Positions 24,586 to 37,400 of a stretch of 64,000 nucleotides of DNA are shown piece after piece. Position numbers and translations under genes: made by a program. How positions within the stretch are numbered: the stretch's first letter is position 1; the number at the start of each line of letters is the position of its first letter. The notes below the pieces were generated by a model. The model had not been told where the DNA came from and did no database searches. It saw only the letters and a list, made by a program, of their open reading frames with translations. Source of the stretch: Ustulina deusta (taxonomy: Eukaryota; Ascomycota; Sordariomycetes; Xylariales; Xylariaceae); the NCBI GenBank assembly GCA_023159155.1, contig JAJNNX010000018.1:496001-560000 (forward strand), read 5' to 3'.

Positions 24586-25712
24586 TTTAGGTTCGGGTAA
24601 CTAAAAGATAACTGAGATATAAGTGTCGACGCTGAGACTGAGGTATCCGTGAGTGAAAAGAAACTGACGGGAAAGAAAACTCCTGCTACACGAGTATCAT
24701 CATGATGTTATATAAAATCCAGCCACACGACAGGGTGAACGTCTTGCTTGCTTTTCGGAAGCATGTAATGTATACTCTTCATTGCTACGAACTTTACTAA
24801 CTTAGCGCAACATGCAGCCCACAGAAAATAGCGAGTTAGACCGCAGCAGCAAGTGGCGTTGTTGTCTTGCCAGCGGCCTAGCTATCGTCAGTGCCTCCAG
24901 TCCATCCAGTCTAGAATATAGGCCAATTCTTGCATAGAAAGTTGAGATGTTTTGGGCTGGAACCATGCACGCCACAAGGCTCAACCGGCGACCCTTGGAA
25001 GCACTATACTCTCAACTGAGACCTTTTGGGGTTCTCCCCAAAAGAATGTAACCGCCCCTTGTCCCGGATTGGCTGCTCTGGGAATTGTCAGGATACCGGG
25101 GAGGAATGAGAACCACTATGTATATTGGGTTCTGTGAAACCTGCAGTTATCGGGCGCCCAGATAACCAGCAGAGCAAGATGCTGTGCAACCACCTAAGAC
25201 GGAAAGGATGGCATCCGCCGCCACATTGATAATTTTCAGCTCGGTTTGCCATTGTCTAGTTACGGGATCTCCGTTCTACCTGCTGGCTTCGGAAAAAGTA
25301 AAATGGTATTGATAAGGACAATATCAAATCCTCTATTGGATACACGTGGGTAGTCCGGCCCTAACCTCACTGTGCCATATGTTCAACGTGGTTTGTGCAC
25401 TCAGAATCGCTTTTCACGCACGGACTCTGATGTGTTCATAAAGAATTAACATTGTGTATCTCACACTTGGCTTGAACCTGGTATCTAATCATTCCCCCCT
25501 ACGGCAGGTGCTCACAAAGGCTAGGACAAGGCGTCTTCCGCTCCTGTGCGGCCCTTCCCCTTTCGCTTCGTACTCGCTAGGTCAGGTTTCGATACTGACT
25601 TGGCCGGTCGAGCCTCAATAATACTCATTCAATTCTAGCCAGCCCGAGGGTTTTGCATTTCTTGATTTCGTTATTTGACGTAAGCCGCGTCGCAAGCCCA
25701 TTCCAAACCTCG
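24586..25712. other. Intergenic spacer
   Basis: Promoter of the terpene synthase gene and 3' flank of MED16. No further gene or repeat is recognised. Confidence 0.6.
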
Positions 25713-28700
25713 CTAAGGGAGAAGAGCCAAGCGTCCACCACAACAGCATGTTCGCTGTTGTGCGAGCAGAAATATCATGCCCGGTTTGTTGTTCGCCGAT
25801 GTGAGATCTTCCATGACATTTCCACACCTGGAACATCGCCTCCAAGGGACCCGTGCTTGCTTACTGATTTCGACACGTCTGAACATATCTACATTCATAT
25901 ATCTCCTTTTTCGATCCGCCAAAGCGTCAGGTGTGTCAATGATCTCGAGAAGATGGTAATCTGCAAAGTACAACTTCGCAATATCGACGTTTGCGCGGAA
26001 AGCCATGAGATCTTGATGGAACAGCTTTGTGATTACGGCTAGGAAAGAAGGCGGTGGTGGTCCCACTAGGAGCATGTTCAGCTCGCAGTGCTGACGAGCT
26101 TCCTTAACACGATCTGGTTTAGGAGCATTAGGGTTTTGGTTTGGCGTCGGTGGATTTTTTGCTGCCTTCTGGGCCTCTCTTTCTGCTAGTGGGCCAAGGG
26201 ATGTCCCGTACGCCGACCGTATTTCTACTGCTAAGGTCGCAAGGAACTTATCGAATTCATCAGCTTTAATGAGCGCTGATGAGGTATACCGGTGAACCTT
26301 TCGGTAGGCAGCATGCAGCGCTACATGACGTGAACTACTCGCATCTGTCACCTCCGCTCGACCTGAGTACCATGCGAGAGCACGAGTCGCGCAGTTGTCA
26401 AGGAGTCCTACGCGGCGGCACACCGCGGAGATAAGGTTACGTGTAGAAGAACAAAGTATGAGATGCAATGCAATCTCATTCTTCGCATGGAGGTGCTGAG
26501 TCATATTGACGAGTTGCTGGGGTTGGTTGGTCTGAGTTAGAAAACTCATGAATTTGGTATCATCGAGCAGGCAGAAGAGCGCATCGCAAAGCCAACTTAA
26601 GAAATCTATTGACCATCTGGCGCAGCCAGCCAAGGAATTCACCACTTCTATAAAACGATGTTAGATGTCGCCACCGACCCGAAAGAGCTATCGATCGACT
26701 GCAAAGGACTTACCGGGCTCGTCGAGAGGGCTTGACGCTGCCCTAACTGCGCTTGGAGCACTGCTTGCCAGGCTGACAAGAATGACCGTGTTACGAAGGC
26801 TTAGAGCTAGTGTAGACAGCTTACCCCGGAAGTGACGCGCGTTAAATTCCCCACCCCAGCCAAGATGGTTGAATATGCTGAAGCAAAACTGGAGATGCTG
26901 ATTTCTTATGAGATGATCATGGGGAATATCTTCTGAGTAGTCGACTGTTATGCGCATAATCTGTACCAAATCTGTTACCCACTTAACGGCGAATTCTGCC
27001 ATTCAAATCCATTAGTACTGGAGAGGGAGGAAATTTAGTCATGGTAAGCTCACGATCTCTAGGGTGAAATTTCCTAGCCACAGCAAAGATGTCGTCAATA
27101 TTGCTGTTATTATTAGTGGCAGTGGCAGTTGACATGGCACAAGCGGCGACGACAGCATTAAAATGGCCTATACATATTTATTAGTTTGAGGTATATAAGG
27201 AAGGGCCCAAGGGCAGGAGGCCACCAACCATCAGAGATTGTGGTAGGATCTTCTAATGTGTATTCGAGGTTATGCCATTTAATTTGTCCATCCTCATACA
27301 TCTGCACGAGGGAGAAGTTGGCAGGGGAAAAGGCCATTTGCAAACCTGGAAAACCGCTGTTAGCTTAGCTGAGAGGCTAGTTCATGACCAGCATACTCAC
27401 AAGAAGGTTCTCCACTATGACTAAAGCCTGCTTCTAAGACCGAGTACATGCGATCGAGGTTCGCCTCTCGGTACAGCTCTTGCATGGTAAATCGGTCTCG
27501 GTATTCGACGGACCCGTCGTTGTAGTAGAAAGATAAAATCTTTCCAAATGAAAGTACATTGACGCCCATAACGATTTTATTCACAATGACTGAGTCAAGC
27601 TTCTTCAACCTTGCTGTAGCCTATTAGACAAGTAAGCATAGAGTCCGACAAGTGTTGCTAACCGGTACTTACTGGAAGTGTAGAGCCGACGCTGTTTCTT
27701 CTAGCGCCAAGACGCTCAAAAGCCGGGTGGACCGTCTGCTTTTGATCTGTAAGGAGCTCCCACCTATCAATGATACTTTGAACTTCGTGGTTATAGGGTG
27801 AATTTGGTTCTGGTACGAATGACCGCACTGCGATAACGACGATGGGTGACCATTGCTTTGTCTGGAAGTCAAAATTGGCTGGAAGCATCTCAATATGAGA
27901 GATTTTTGACATGGATGCGTCTAAGGGAGACTCGCACATCCCTGTTTGGAACCAGCTTGTCACCGCAACATGTCTCTTTCCGAGTGAGGGGCTTAGGACA
28001 TATCCTCCTGGCGGCACGTTCTGTGGGTTTTCAGGTTTAGGCGGGTTAAAAGAGATGGCCACCTGAACGACCCTGAGTTGCTTGGAAGTTGTGGCCATAG
28101 CGATGTATATAGTTTTAGCTACTCGGCGAGGTCTTAGTAGACTGGTTGATACATATGGGGGATAAGATAAGGATCTCTAACTTTTATCAGAACACGCAGC
28201 TGCATGTGTTATAAGGTCGTCAGCAGATGTAGCGCTTTCCAATTCAAGAGTTGTCTCTTCGGGCTTGTTGTTGTTTTGACTCCAAAACATCTTGAGAAGA
28301 CCGTTGGTTGTGACGCAAATGAATGCGGACTTGGTCGGATTGGGATGGCTGGGCCCCATGGTTGGAACGCCGGAATTCTCAAATGTATAACCGGTCCCCT
28401 TTGCGTTTTTGACAGCAGGTGAATACGTGGGGTAGAACTAAACATTTGATTAGAACAGAATGGGTAGGAATTAAGTTGAGAGAAGCGAACCCTCGAATTT
28501 GCTGGAAGCTGATTAAGCCAATAGGTCCCAACAATTGTCTGCAAATCATCAACGGCATCTCCATCCCAGCGCCGAGAGACTAGAGGGCGGTTCAAGTCGG
28601 AATTGAAGTTCAAGAGGAGAACCCGACCAACAGCATCGATGACGGCAAGTTCGGAGCTTGCTGGGCCCCACGATAGGTGGACAATAGGGCCGCCATTGAG

Positions 28701-29108
28701 GTTCTGCCAGGGTGTAACGACCGTAGCCTCGCTTAGTTCCCAGGCCGCATCTTTTGGATTGGCTCGTAAGTACCTAAGCTCCAGGGATTGACCGCCCTGT
28801 GTAATGGAAGCAATTGTACCCCCTTTGGACCAGGCTAGGCCTCTAATACATAGTTAGACAGCGGTCGAAGACGTTGAAATTTGCGAAGGTCCCCAGGAGA
28901 GGAAGAGTGTAACCTACTGGCAGCAACCCCGACCCCGTAACTCATCCAACCTTCGTCGAAGGCGCCTACTGGGTGGGCGTGAAGGAAGAGAAAGGGGATC
29001 GGTATCTCCAAAAAGGTCGTCCACGCCGTTCAAGTCGACTTGCATGGGGGGTTGATCCATCCCTGACATAGCGCCATCCAGGAGGAGAGGCATGCTGGTG
29101 TCCGTCAT
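25713..29108 (-). CDS. MED16: Mediator complex subunit 16 (Sin4)
   Basis: Nine minus-strand exons (29108-28918, 28842-28491, 28437-28182, 28121-27673, 27620-27401, 27345-27229, 27167-27054, 26995-26714, 26647-25713) give 971 residues, the usual size of the filamentous-fungal protein. The start has VDDLFGDTDPL and RLDELRGRGCCQGLAWSKGG; beta-propeller-like sequence follows (SAFICVTTNGLLKMFW, ATTSKQLRVVQVAISF), then a helical middle (VVNSLAGCARWSIDFL). The end carries paired cysteines (RRCSRCGNVMEDL and RTCCCGG) that resemble a zinc site. Med16 sits in the Mediator tail and links activators to RNA polymerase II. The donor after LPANSR (gttcgc) is weak, and ATG 29108 could be replaced by the Met five codons on; otherwise the model is firm. 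Confidence 0.9.
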
Positions 29109-30885
29109 CTGTGCAAACTGCAAAGAATGTGGGGAGGAGGATGGGGGAAAGTTGACGGCAGTTATAGTCTTTCTGCCCCGAACTAATCAAGCAAGGGATG
29201 GCTGAGAAGGGCCATGTTACTGGAGAACTAAGAGAAGCTTAGAGAATGTGATGGTAATGTACGGCGGGTTAATGGCCTTACATTATTGGGTACTCCGGGC
29301 ATTAGTGATACCCATGGAAACGGAAACCCCGCTGGTGAGACGTTGGCGTGGTTGATGAGAGAATGTCGGGTTTTTTATGTTCTAGGTTTCATGGCAGCCG
29401 AAGCGTATGCTATGGTAACACATACTGCAAGCCCTCTTTTTGGGCGAGTTGAAGAAGGGTTGCTATCGAGTGTGGCTTGTACATATATACTCTTGTTTGT
29501 GGCTCAATAACTTAACTAGCCCAAGGTAGTTTAGTCTACCATTGGGGCATTTCACTAACCGGATATAGGTAAGCTTGATCAGTACTTGGCGATTCCTTCA
29601 TTCCCCATTCAACACACATGCTTAACCTACCTAGGTACCTGTCTACACTAGTGTAATGTACACATCACTGCCATTGGGAAGACGGCAAAGACCCCTGACC
29701 CTGTCCTACTCGAGCCCTATGCAACGGCCAAGCAACGGGATACATCAGTATTCATTGGCAAAGTAAGAAGAGTGGTATGCTGTAAATCTGCGCCTGGCCA
29801 TCATTCAAATCGGTCAGCGGTCTTCTTTGCTTTTATGAATGACGAAGACAACCAGATTAATCAGGATTTGTTGAGCCAAATATTGAGACCTCTGTTCTTA
29901 CATAGTAGCAACATGTGCCTGGGGTGGATGCTAAATTTTGCAGCCGGTGTTGGTGATATCATAGGTAGGTAGCATATTCTATGATTGACAAGGTAACTCA
30001 AACACTCCCATACCAGGTCCCTTACCTATAACATATAAAACAAAAGGATAATGGCATATAGAATACTCTAGGTAGAGTAGAAAAAACAAAACAATAAACA
30101 AGCAAAAATGCACAAAGAAGACTAAATATGCGGAGTGCCTGGTAGAGAAACTCGAAGATGGAGGCTGCCGATGGTAGGAAGCGCTAGGTGCTAAGTAAGT
30201 ATACTCGTACGCACAGGAGGGAGAGCGATCCGCCCTACCTTGCCTCCTCAACACAACATGAGCGAAACATAGCCTACAAAGTCTGTGTTAGTGCGGTTTA
30301 TTCAGGCCAATATTATAGCTGTCAGCCCGGCCTGACCTGACATTTTTCTCATCCCTCCAATCCCCTCCTAGTCCCGACCGTCAGAGCACGTAGTAGCCGG
30401 CCAAACACGGCCGTTCTAGACTCCATTGAACCCCCGAAATCTTTGTTCGCACAACATAACAACATCCATTGTCGGCTACCATGTTAGGCTCAGCTTGAAC
30501 CATCCCACCAACCACATCGCCAGGCACGTGTAATGCAAACTGCACACAACGACACCTGCTTCCCTCCTTCTCGTCCTTCCGACGCGGCGTCATTCATTTG
30601 CGCCATTGTTCCTTTGGTGTTCTTTCTCTCTGTTTACGTTTAAATGGGCCATGGTGTAGACGACCGACATACTTGCAGTGAGCAACATAACAGCTGCAAC
30701 TGAAAAGGGCGACATCGAAGGATCGTGCCACCTCCTATCCTCTACCGCCTACCTCTTACCTCTTGCCTCTCTGTCTTCCTTGCCGCTTACTAGGTGCTTG
30801 CCGCCGATGGTACACCAGAAGCCTTTCTTTCCTCTCTCCACTCCTACGCGAACGACATAATACTACCTGTGTCCCTCGACATACA
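29109..30885. other. Divergent intergenic region between MED16 and the sirtuin gene
   Basis: About 1.8 kb between divergent starts. It contains one tacctaggta palindrome (29628-29637) and a pyrimidine-rich leader (about 30725-30880) before the sirtuin start. Short open frames (for example 29286-29510) have no recognisable product. Confidence 0.55.
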
Positions 30886-32881
30886 ATGGACACATCCACA
30901 TCATCATCGCCTCCTGACCTCTCCGACCTCCCCTTTACCAATCCTCCTTCCTCTCCTCTATCCGTCCTCACAAGATCGCCAACCATCTCGCCGCGCGCCT
31001 CCATGCCCTACCGGTCGAGCCGTCTCCCCTCTCCACCTCCTTCTACCGCGTGCTCCGGCAGCGCATCGCCCATGAAGTCCTCCGACCCCGCTGAGCTCGA
31101 GATCCTGGTCAATCCCGATGGCGCCCCTCCGCCAAAGCGCCGTCGGGTTGAGCGCAAGCCGAGGATCACCGAATATTTGGATCTTAGCGCTGCTGCTTCT
31201 GAGCAGAGCCAAAAGGACGACGATTTACTAGAGCAGTTGACACATGCCCTGCGGAAGAAAAAGAAGATCGTCGTCATTGCTGGCGCTGGAATCTCGGTAT
31301 CAGCAGGGAGTATGTACATTCTTAGCCAACTTGTCCAAATCTTGCTCCCGAGGTACAAGCTAACGCACTCTAGTCCCCGACTTTCGATCCTCCTCCGGCC
31401 TCTTTGCCACCTTACCCAAGGAACATGGCCTGAAAGGCTCAGGCAAGCATCTTTTCGATGCTTCCGTCTACAAGCACGACTCGACCACCTCGTACTTCCA
31501 CACCATGGTCCGTGACTTGTCCCAACTCGTCAAGAATGCGAAACCCACACCGTTCCACCACTTGCTTGCGTCTCTCGCGAAAGAAGGCCGTCTTCTACGA
31601 CTCTACACACAGAATGTCGACGGGCTCGATACATCCATGGAGCCTCTCAGCACCGTCGTTCCTCTACAACCCAAGGGCCCCTGGCCCAGGACCATACAAC
31701 TTCATGGTGGCCTGGAGAAGATGGTGTGTTCGAAGTGTAACGAGATCAGCCAGTTCGACGCTTCTCTTTTTGAAGGACCCCAAGCTCCGCTTTGTAAAGG
31801 ATGTGAAGAGACGGACAATGTACGCACCTCTCATGCGGGCAAGCGTAGCCACGGGATTGGGAGGCTTCGGCCCAGAATGGTACTGTACAATGAGTATAAT
31901 CCTGATGAGGAGGCTATTGCCAACGTTTTCCGTGCCGACTTACGGGCCCGACCCGATGCCGTGATCGTTGTCGGTACGAGCATGAAGATTCCTGGGGTAC
32001 GGAATATGGTGAAGGACATGTGTAGAGTGACAAGAGACCGCCGAGATGGTATCACCGCATGGATCAATCTCGACTCCGAACCTAGCGGCACAGACCTTAA
32101 GAACTGCTGGGATTTGGTTGTTCGTGGCAAATGTGATGACGTCGCTTCGCTTATTCACCTACCTCATTTCGACGAAAGTATCGAGCAAGGAGCAGAGACC
32201 ATTGTTGACGATGCTAAGTATGAGAACGATGTTCGCCGTGTTAAATTAGAGGTAGAGATACGGAGCGGTCTCCCTCGAGACTCAGCTACTATCAAGGAGG
32301 AAACCCATGATACTTCTCTGGTTGAAGCTAAGCCGCAATCTCTTGGAAAGATCCAGGGCATTCCAACTCCTTCTGCCAGTCCCAAGATACGGACTGCTCT
32401 CCCAACCAAGCCAGCGCCAAAACCAAACCAGACTAAACTTGCTTTCTCTTCACATATTGGCAAAGCGGCTGCTACGTCAACAACCAAAGTTTCAAAGACG
32501 ACAAAACGAAAAGCGAAGCAGGCCAAGAAGCCTGAGCCGAAGCCAAAGGCAACCATTAACGCGACCTTCAAGGCCACCAAATCGAATGTCGTGGGTCCTT
32601 CAAAGGTTCCTGCAAAACGTGAACTTGAAATTGAACCTACGCCTCTAGACAAAGTTAGGAGTGTCCTCTTGGCCGATTTCTCTCTTCGTCCCAGGGGAAA
32701 TAAGCATACTGTCGAGGCCGAGCCTTGTGCACCGCAAAAGAGTACTCGGCCTCAAACACAGCCGCCAGGCCTCAATAGCTTACGCCCAAGTACCCCCGAA
32801 CAGCAGACGCAGCACCGCCCGTCGCAGGATACGGTCTCTCCCCCTTCCAAGCCTCGAGGTTTCGGAACCCTAATCGACTAA
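30886..32881 (+). CDS. NAD-dependent histone deacetylase, Hst3/Hst4-type sirtuin
   Basis: Two exons (30886-31309, 31374-32881) encode 643 residues; the 64-nt intron interrupts the codon between SVSAG and PDFRSS and joining restores the sirtuin core. Motifs are GAGIS (133-137), PDFRSSSGL (143 on), TQNVDGLD (220-227), the catalytic His252 in QLHGG, and zinc cysteines 260/263 (CSKC) and 282/285 (CKGC). The long N-terminal region and gaps between motifs fit the Hst3/Hst4 class (HstD in Aspergillus), nuclear enzymes that remove acetyl from H3 Lys56 and affect genome stability and secondary metabolism. A disordered C-terminal tail of about 250 residues is rich in Lys, Pro, Ser and Thr (KRKAKQAKKPEPKPK). 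Assignment to Hst3 rather than Hst4 is not possible by eye. Confidence 0.92.
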
Positions 32882-34467
32882 TTCGACACACCTGGTAGTC
32901 TCGAGCCTCTATTACGTTTTTATATTATGAAATATCACTTCGCGGCTCCAATCAGTAGGTTTCAATGCCTCCTCGAAGGATCTATGAGTGTAATGCTCAA
33001 TCCCTATATACTCAATTCCTTGGACGCAGCGTCAATCCTGTACCACAAAAACCGGAGTACAGGGCGCGCTAGAACCAGCGATGTCTTTTTGCATGGCAGT
33101 TCTAGCACTTATGTGGGCTTTCAGGAGGATGAGATTCTAGATTTCATCTAAAACTTGCTTTGGGGAGGGGAGGGCGGGAGGCATCTTGAGCAGCACCCGG
33201 GCGGAAGACACGTTAAGTCGTTCGAGACAATGGGCATAAAATCCTTTGGTCTAGATATGCTATTGGCTCATAGCCTCGACAGAACGAAATGGCGCGAGAG
33301 AGGCTTCGTAATGGCTGGGCATGTATATAGCCTTGTTAGGAAGAGGAAGCAGGAATGTCATGATTTCTGCTCCCTAGTTCATGCATTAGAGAGGTATAGT
33401 CATGATGATACCTAGACGAGACCGTTGTCTCGCATCCGCTAATAAAGATAGAAATAGAGGAAGAGAAGGCCCTCTTAATGTTTTCGAGAAAAATAAGTGC
33501 CTACCCGCATGACACGAGAGTTTACCGTAGGTTATGTACGAGAATTACTCGAGGGAGATGTACTTGATAGGCTGACTAGATTATCATAGAATGTTGTACA
33601 CAGTGCTTGCCTACCTACTCCATACATTCATTGGTGGCATACTGGTACTACGAGTATGAATAATTAGTCTGTAAGTATCTAATGGGTCATAAACCGATTC
33701 TTCAAAGGTAGATAATACTAGTTCATCCACACTCACGTGCCTCAGTAAGGGTACATAGGCTAGTGTGCATTTTCACTCGTGAGGCACGGATGAATATTGA
33801 AGGAGACGTTTCATAGATTTGTTTTCATTGATAGCTACCGATGCAAATCAGCGAAGCAAGGGTCTGGTTGGCAGCACACAGCAGCCACAATCATGCAAGC
33901 CCTGTTAGGTGTTGCGCCCTCGCCTAAGCCGCCGAGTCATTGGCCCCTAGTATCCCGAGAGTAGCACAGCTACCACCTTAAGGGTCCAAAACCTGGTCCC
34001 AAAGCATGATAGGGATAGCAGCTGCGGGATACCTACACCTCAGGTCCATTTCTGCCTTTGCGTCCTGTACTATGAGTAATCAGATGATGTGCCTCTCCCC
34101 ACGGGTTCAGTACAAGACTTTCTGCCAGATGCTTAGGGCATCATCCACACGTATAAAACAAATCGCTGATGAATCAAGCTCGCTTTGCATGGCCGTATTT
34201 ATCCCCGCAGTCTACCTGATATCTGGGCCGCAGTGATTGCTATAAACAAGACCGAAATGCTCAGGCATCCCACCGTATGTACCGTATAACTCCAGTTAGC
34301 CTATAACGCAGAATGCTTTTGCTGGGTATGATTCATGATCCGAGACTATCGAGACATCTCGGAGTCTATCATGCTACACCGTAACGCCGTCCTATGCAAT
34401 ATAAAAAAATGGAGAGAAAAGCAGGAGCAGTGGCCATTCACTCCCGGATAGAGCGTGTACAGAAAGG
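32882..34467. other. Intergenic spacer between convergent genes
   Basis: 3' flanks of the sirtuin and CHD1 genes. Only short open frames (for example 33155-33415) without family features. No repeat is recognised. Confidence 0.55.
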
Positions 34468-37400
34468 TCATGAAAGACCTGATTTTGATGACTGCCCATG
34501 GGAGCCACTACCATTAGGAACAGTGGAGCCTGAGCTCTTCGTCTTCGTGTTATCTCCATTTTTGCTCTCCTCGGCTTGTTGTTTCAACTGTTGATACAGA
34601 GCGGCTAGCCGTGGACCGGTCATACCACCGGATGATGCAGGCTTCTCTGAAGGGGACTTGCGCGAGGGTGATTTTTCCCTCCCTTTTTCCGGTTTGGTAG
34701 AGGATTGTTTCTCAGAGGCAGGTATCCTCTTGGAAATAAACTTCCTGCGCAAGATGTTAGCCTGGGGAATAAAAACCGCATAACGTCTACTTACCATAGC
34801 TTTGGCTTGAGCTCCTCCCACTGCTTTGCAGGTAAGCCCGAAGTTCTTTTGAGGCCTTCAATAAAATCGCCAATAGCCGTGATCTCCGATTTTAGTACCT
34901 TGGCCCTTGTTTTGGCAATGGGGATATTTGCTTTCGTGCAAGACTCGACCTTTTCAATGTGGTTCCAAACCGGCTGCATCAGTGTCTTGATAACGGGGGC
35001 ATTCCTCTTCTCTTCGTCATCATCCTCTTCACCATCCTCATATCGACCGACATCACTCCGTCGATATTCATTTGTATCACTACGTCGGTGTTCCTCTACA
35101 CGGCGGTGCTTGAAATGGCGGCGCTCATCCATTTCCCCACTATGTTTTCTCTTCGCATCTGGCCGTAAAGCGTTCTCGCCCATACTGCTTCGTGAGCGGT
35201 GATGATCACGGGAGTAAGGGGATTCATGATCTCGCTCTCGCTCGCGTTGAGACAACTTCTTAGAACCCTGGGGGGCTGGGGAGGCCGAGACAGAGCTACC
35301 CTTTTCTGGGCGACGATGTCCATTCATTCCAAGCGCGGCTTTCTTGTTATTGCGGTGATGGTTCTCGACAGTCTTCTGGGCGTTCGCATCATCCGAGTGA
35401 ACCGACATGAGAACAGAGAGTAGATATTCGGCACGGCGAACTAGATGAACAGCTCCAGGGGCTTTGGCACCCTTGGTCTCGTTATGTTCTCGTTCTTGTT
35501 TCTTCTCGATGCGATGTTCTTCCAAAAAGAACTTATCCTGCATGCCCAACTCTCGGTCTTCACGAATTTGAGTCCAAGCACCGAAGCCATACCTATCAAT
35601 ACCAACAAGAAGCATCCCATCTTCTCGCGCGGCCCATTCACAGCTATAGTGTGCGGTCTTCGTAGCTTCGGGCAACTGAAAACCTCGAAAGTCAGGTTGT
35701 TCTTTGATGATTTTCCGAAGCAGTCGTAACTGTGGAGGGCGCTCCAGAATAGTCTCGGCATTAATCTTCTTGACATCTCCAAAATCAAACATAACAGCTT
35801 TGATATCTTTCTTTGTCATTTTCTTATTAGCTTGACGCTCGTGTGCGCGAATTTCGTCATTATTTTTTTCCATAGCGTCACGAGCTGTATCAATAAGCTC
35901 ATCGAGTACGGTATTGACAAAATCTCTGTTTCGATCGCTCAAACGTGCGTCACGCAATAGCTCGTCGGGCCGGTCCTCCATGAAGCCATAACGCATGAAT
36001 GCTCTGATGAGATTGCGCTTTTCCTTCTCATTCAGGGGTCTTCGTGGATCGGAAAGCAAGGCTCTTTGTTCTTCGAGGCGTTCCTGTTTTAATTGCTCAC
36101 GTTCTCGCTTCTTCGCAATTCGCTCGGCCCTCTCAGAGTCACCATTAGCCCTCAAGTTCTTTAGTGCAGCGCGACGCGGTGCGTTAGCCTCGAGCTCCCG
36201 TGCGAGGTAGTCATCCGCTTTTTTCTGCTCCTCTTCAGTTTTTATAGCGGCGAGTTGATCTGCGGGTATAATCTGATCCCAGTCCAAGGTTAAGTCGTCA
36301 ACCTTGACATCGGTATACTGCATGAAGTTATCCCAATCGATCCCGCCAGTACTTAGGTTCATCTTGTCATCAACCTTGGTTTTGGTAACTTCAGCATTCT
36401 CGAGAATGGAATCGATATCCAACTGCTCCAACCTCTGTTGGTTCCCTGACTGTTCGAACATCTTCTGAGACCGCATCTTCAAGACCCACTGGATGTCGTC
36501 TGCAGATTTTGCTTCGTCTAATCTGAGACCTTTCTGTCTAAATTCTTCTTTGAAAGCCTTACCATCGTCCGTCACACCAGCCTGGATTGCTAGGTACTCG
36601 AGGAGCAGCTTATTGCGAGCACGTTCCAAAACTTCCTCTTCGATAGTTTCTTTCGAAACGAGGCGATAGACAGTGACTGGCTTCTTTTGCCCGATCCTGT
36701 GGGCTCGTGCCATTGCCTGGAGATCTGCTTGTGGATTCCAATCGGAATCAAATATGATGACAGTGTCGGCAGTCATCAAGTTAATCCCCAAACCTCCGGC
36801 CCGGGTTGACAGAAGGAAGCAAAAGTCTTGGCTATCTTCGGCATTGAAGTGGTTGATGGCGAGGCGTCTAGGGCCAGCCCCGATGGTTCCGTCAAGCCGT
36901 TGAAATTGATACCCTCGAAGGCGCAGATAGTCACCGAGAATATCTAGCACCTTAACCATTTGGCTGAAGATCAAAACGCGATGATTATCTCTCTTCAGTT
37001 TAGCCAACAGCTGGTCGAGAAGCATCATCTTGCCGCTGCTGGCAATAAGACCTTTGATCTGATCTTCACGTCGTGTACTTCCTGCTAAAACCTTCTCCTC
37101 CGCGCCGGGAAACATGTATGGATGATTGCTAACTTTCTTAAGCTCCATGACAATATTCAGCAGAGACGATTTCTGGCCTGTGTTGTGTTCGTTTAGGGCT
37201 GCGTAATTTCTTGTGAGGATATTCTTGTAGTACTCTAGTTGAACATCAGAAAGTTCGACTCGAATAATTTTCTCCGTCTTTGGTGGGAGGTCAGACTCCA
37301 CGGTTTCTTTGGTCCGCCGAAGGATGAACGGAGCAATTGCCGTATGAAGGTCCCGTAGTTTTGCCTGGGCATCTGCAGAGGCCAAAGTGTCCAAATCCTC

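Noticed and set aside
34705..35202. 165-codon open frame on the plus strand
   Set aside because: It lies antisense to CHD1 coding sequence and has no family features; it mirrors the Arg/Ser-rich codons.
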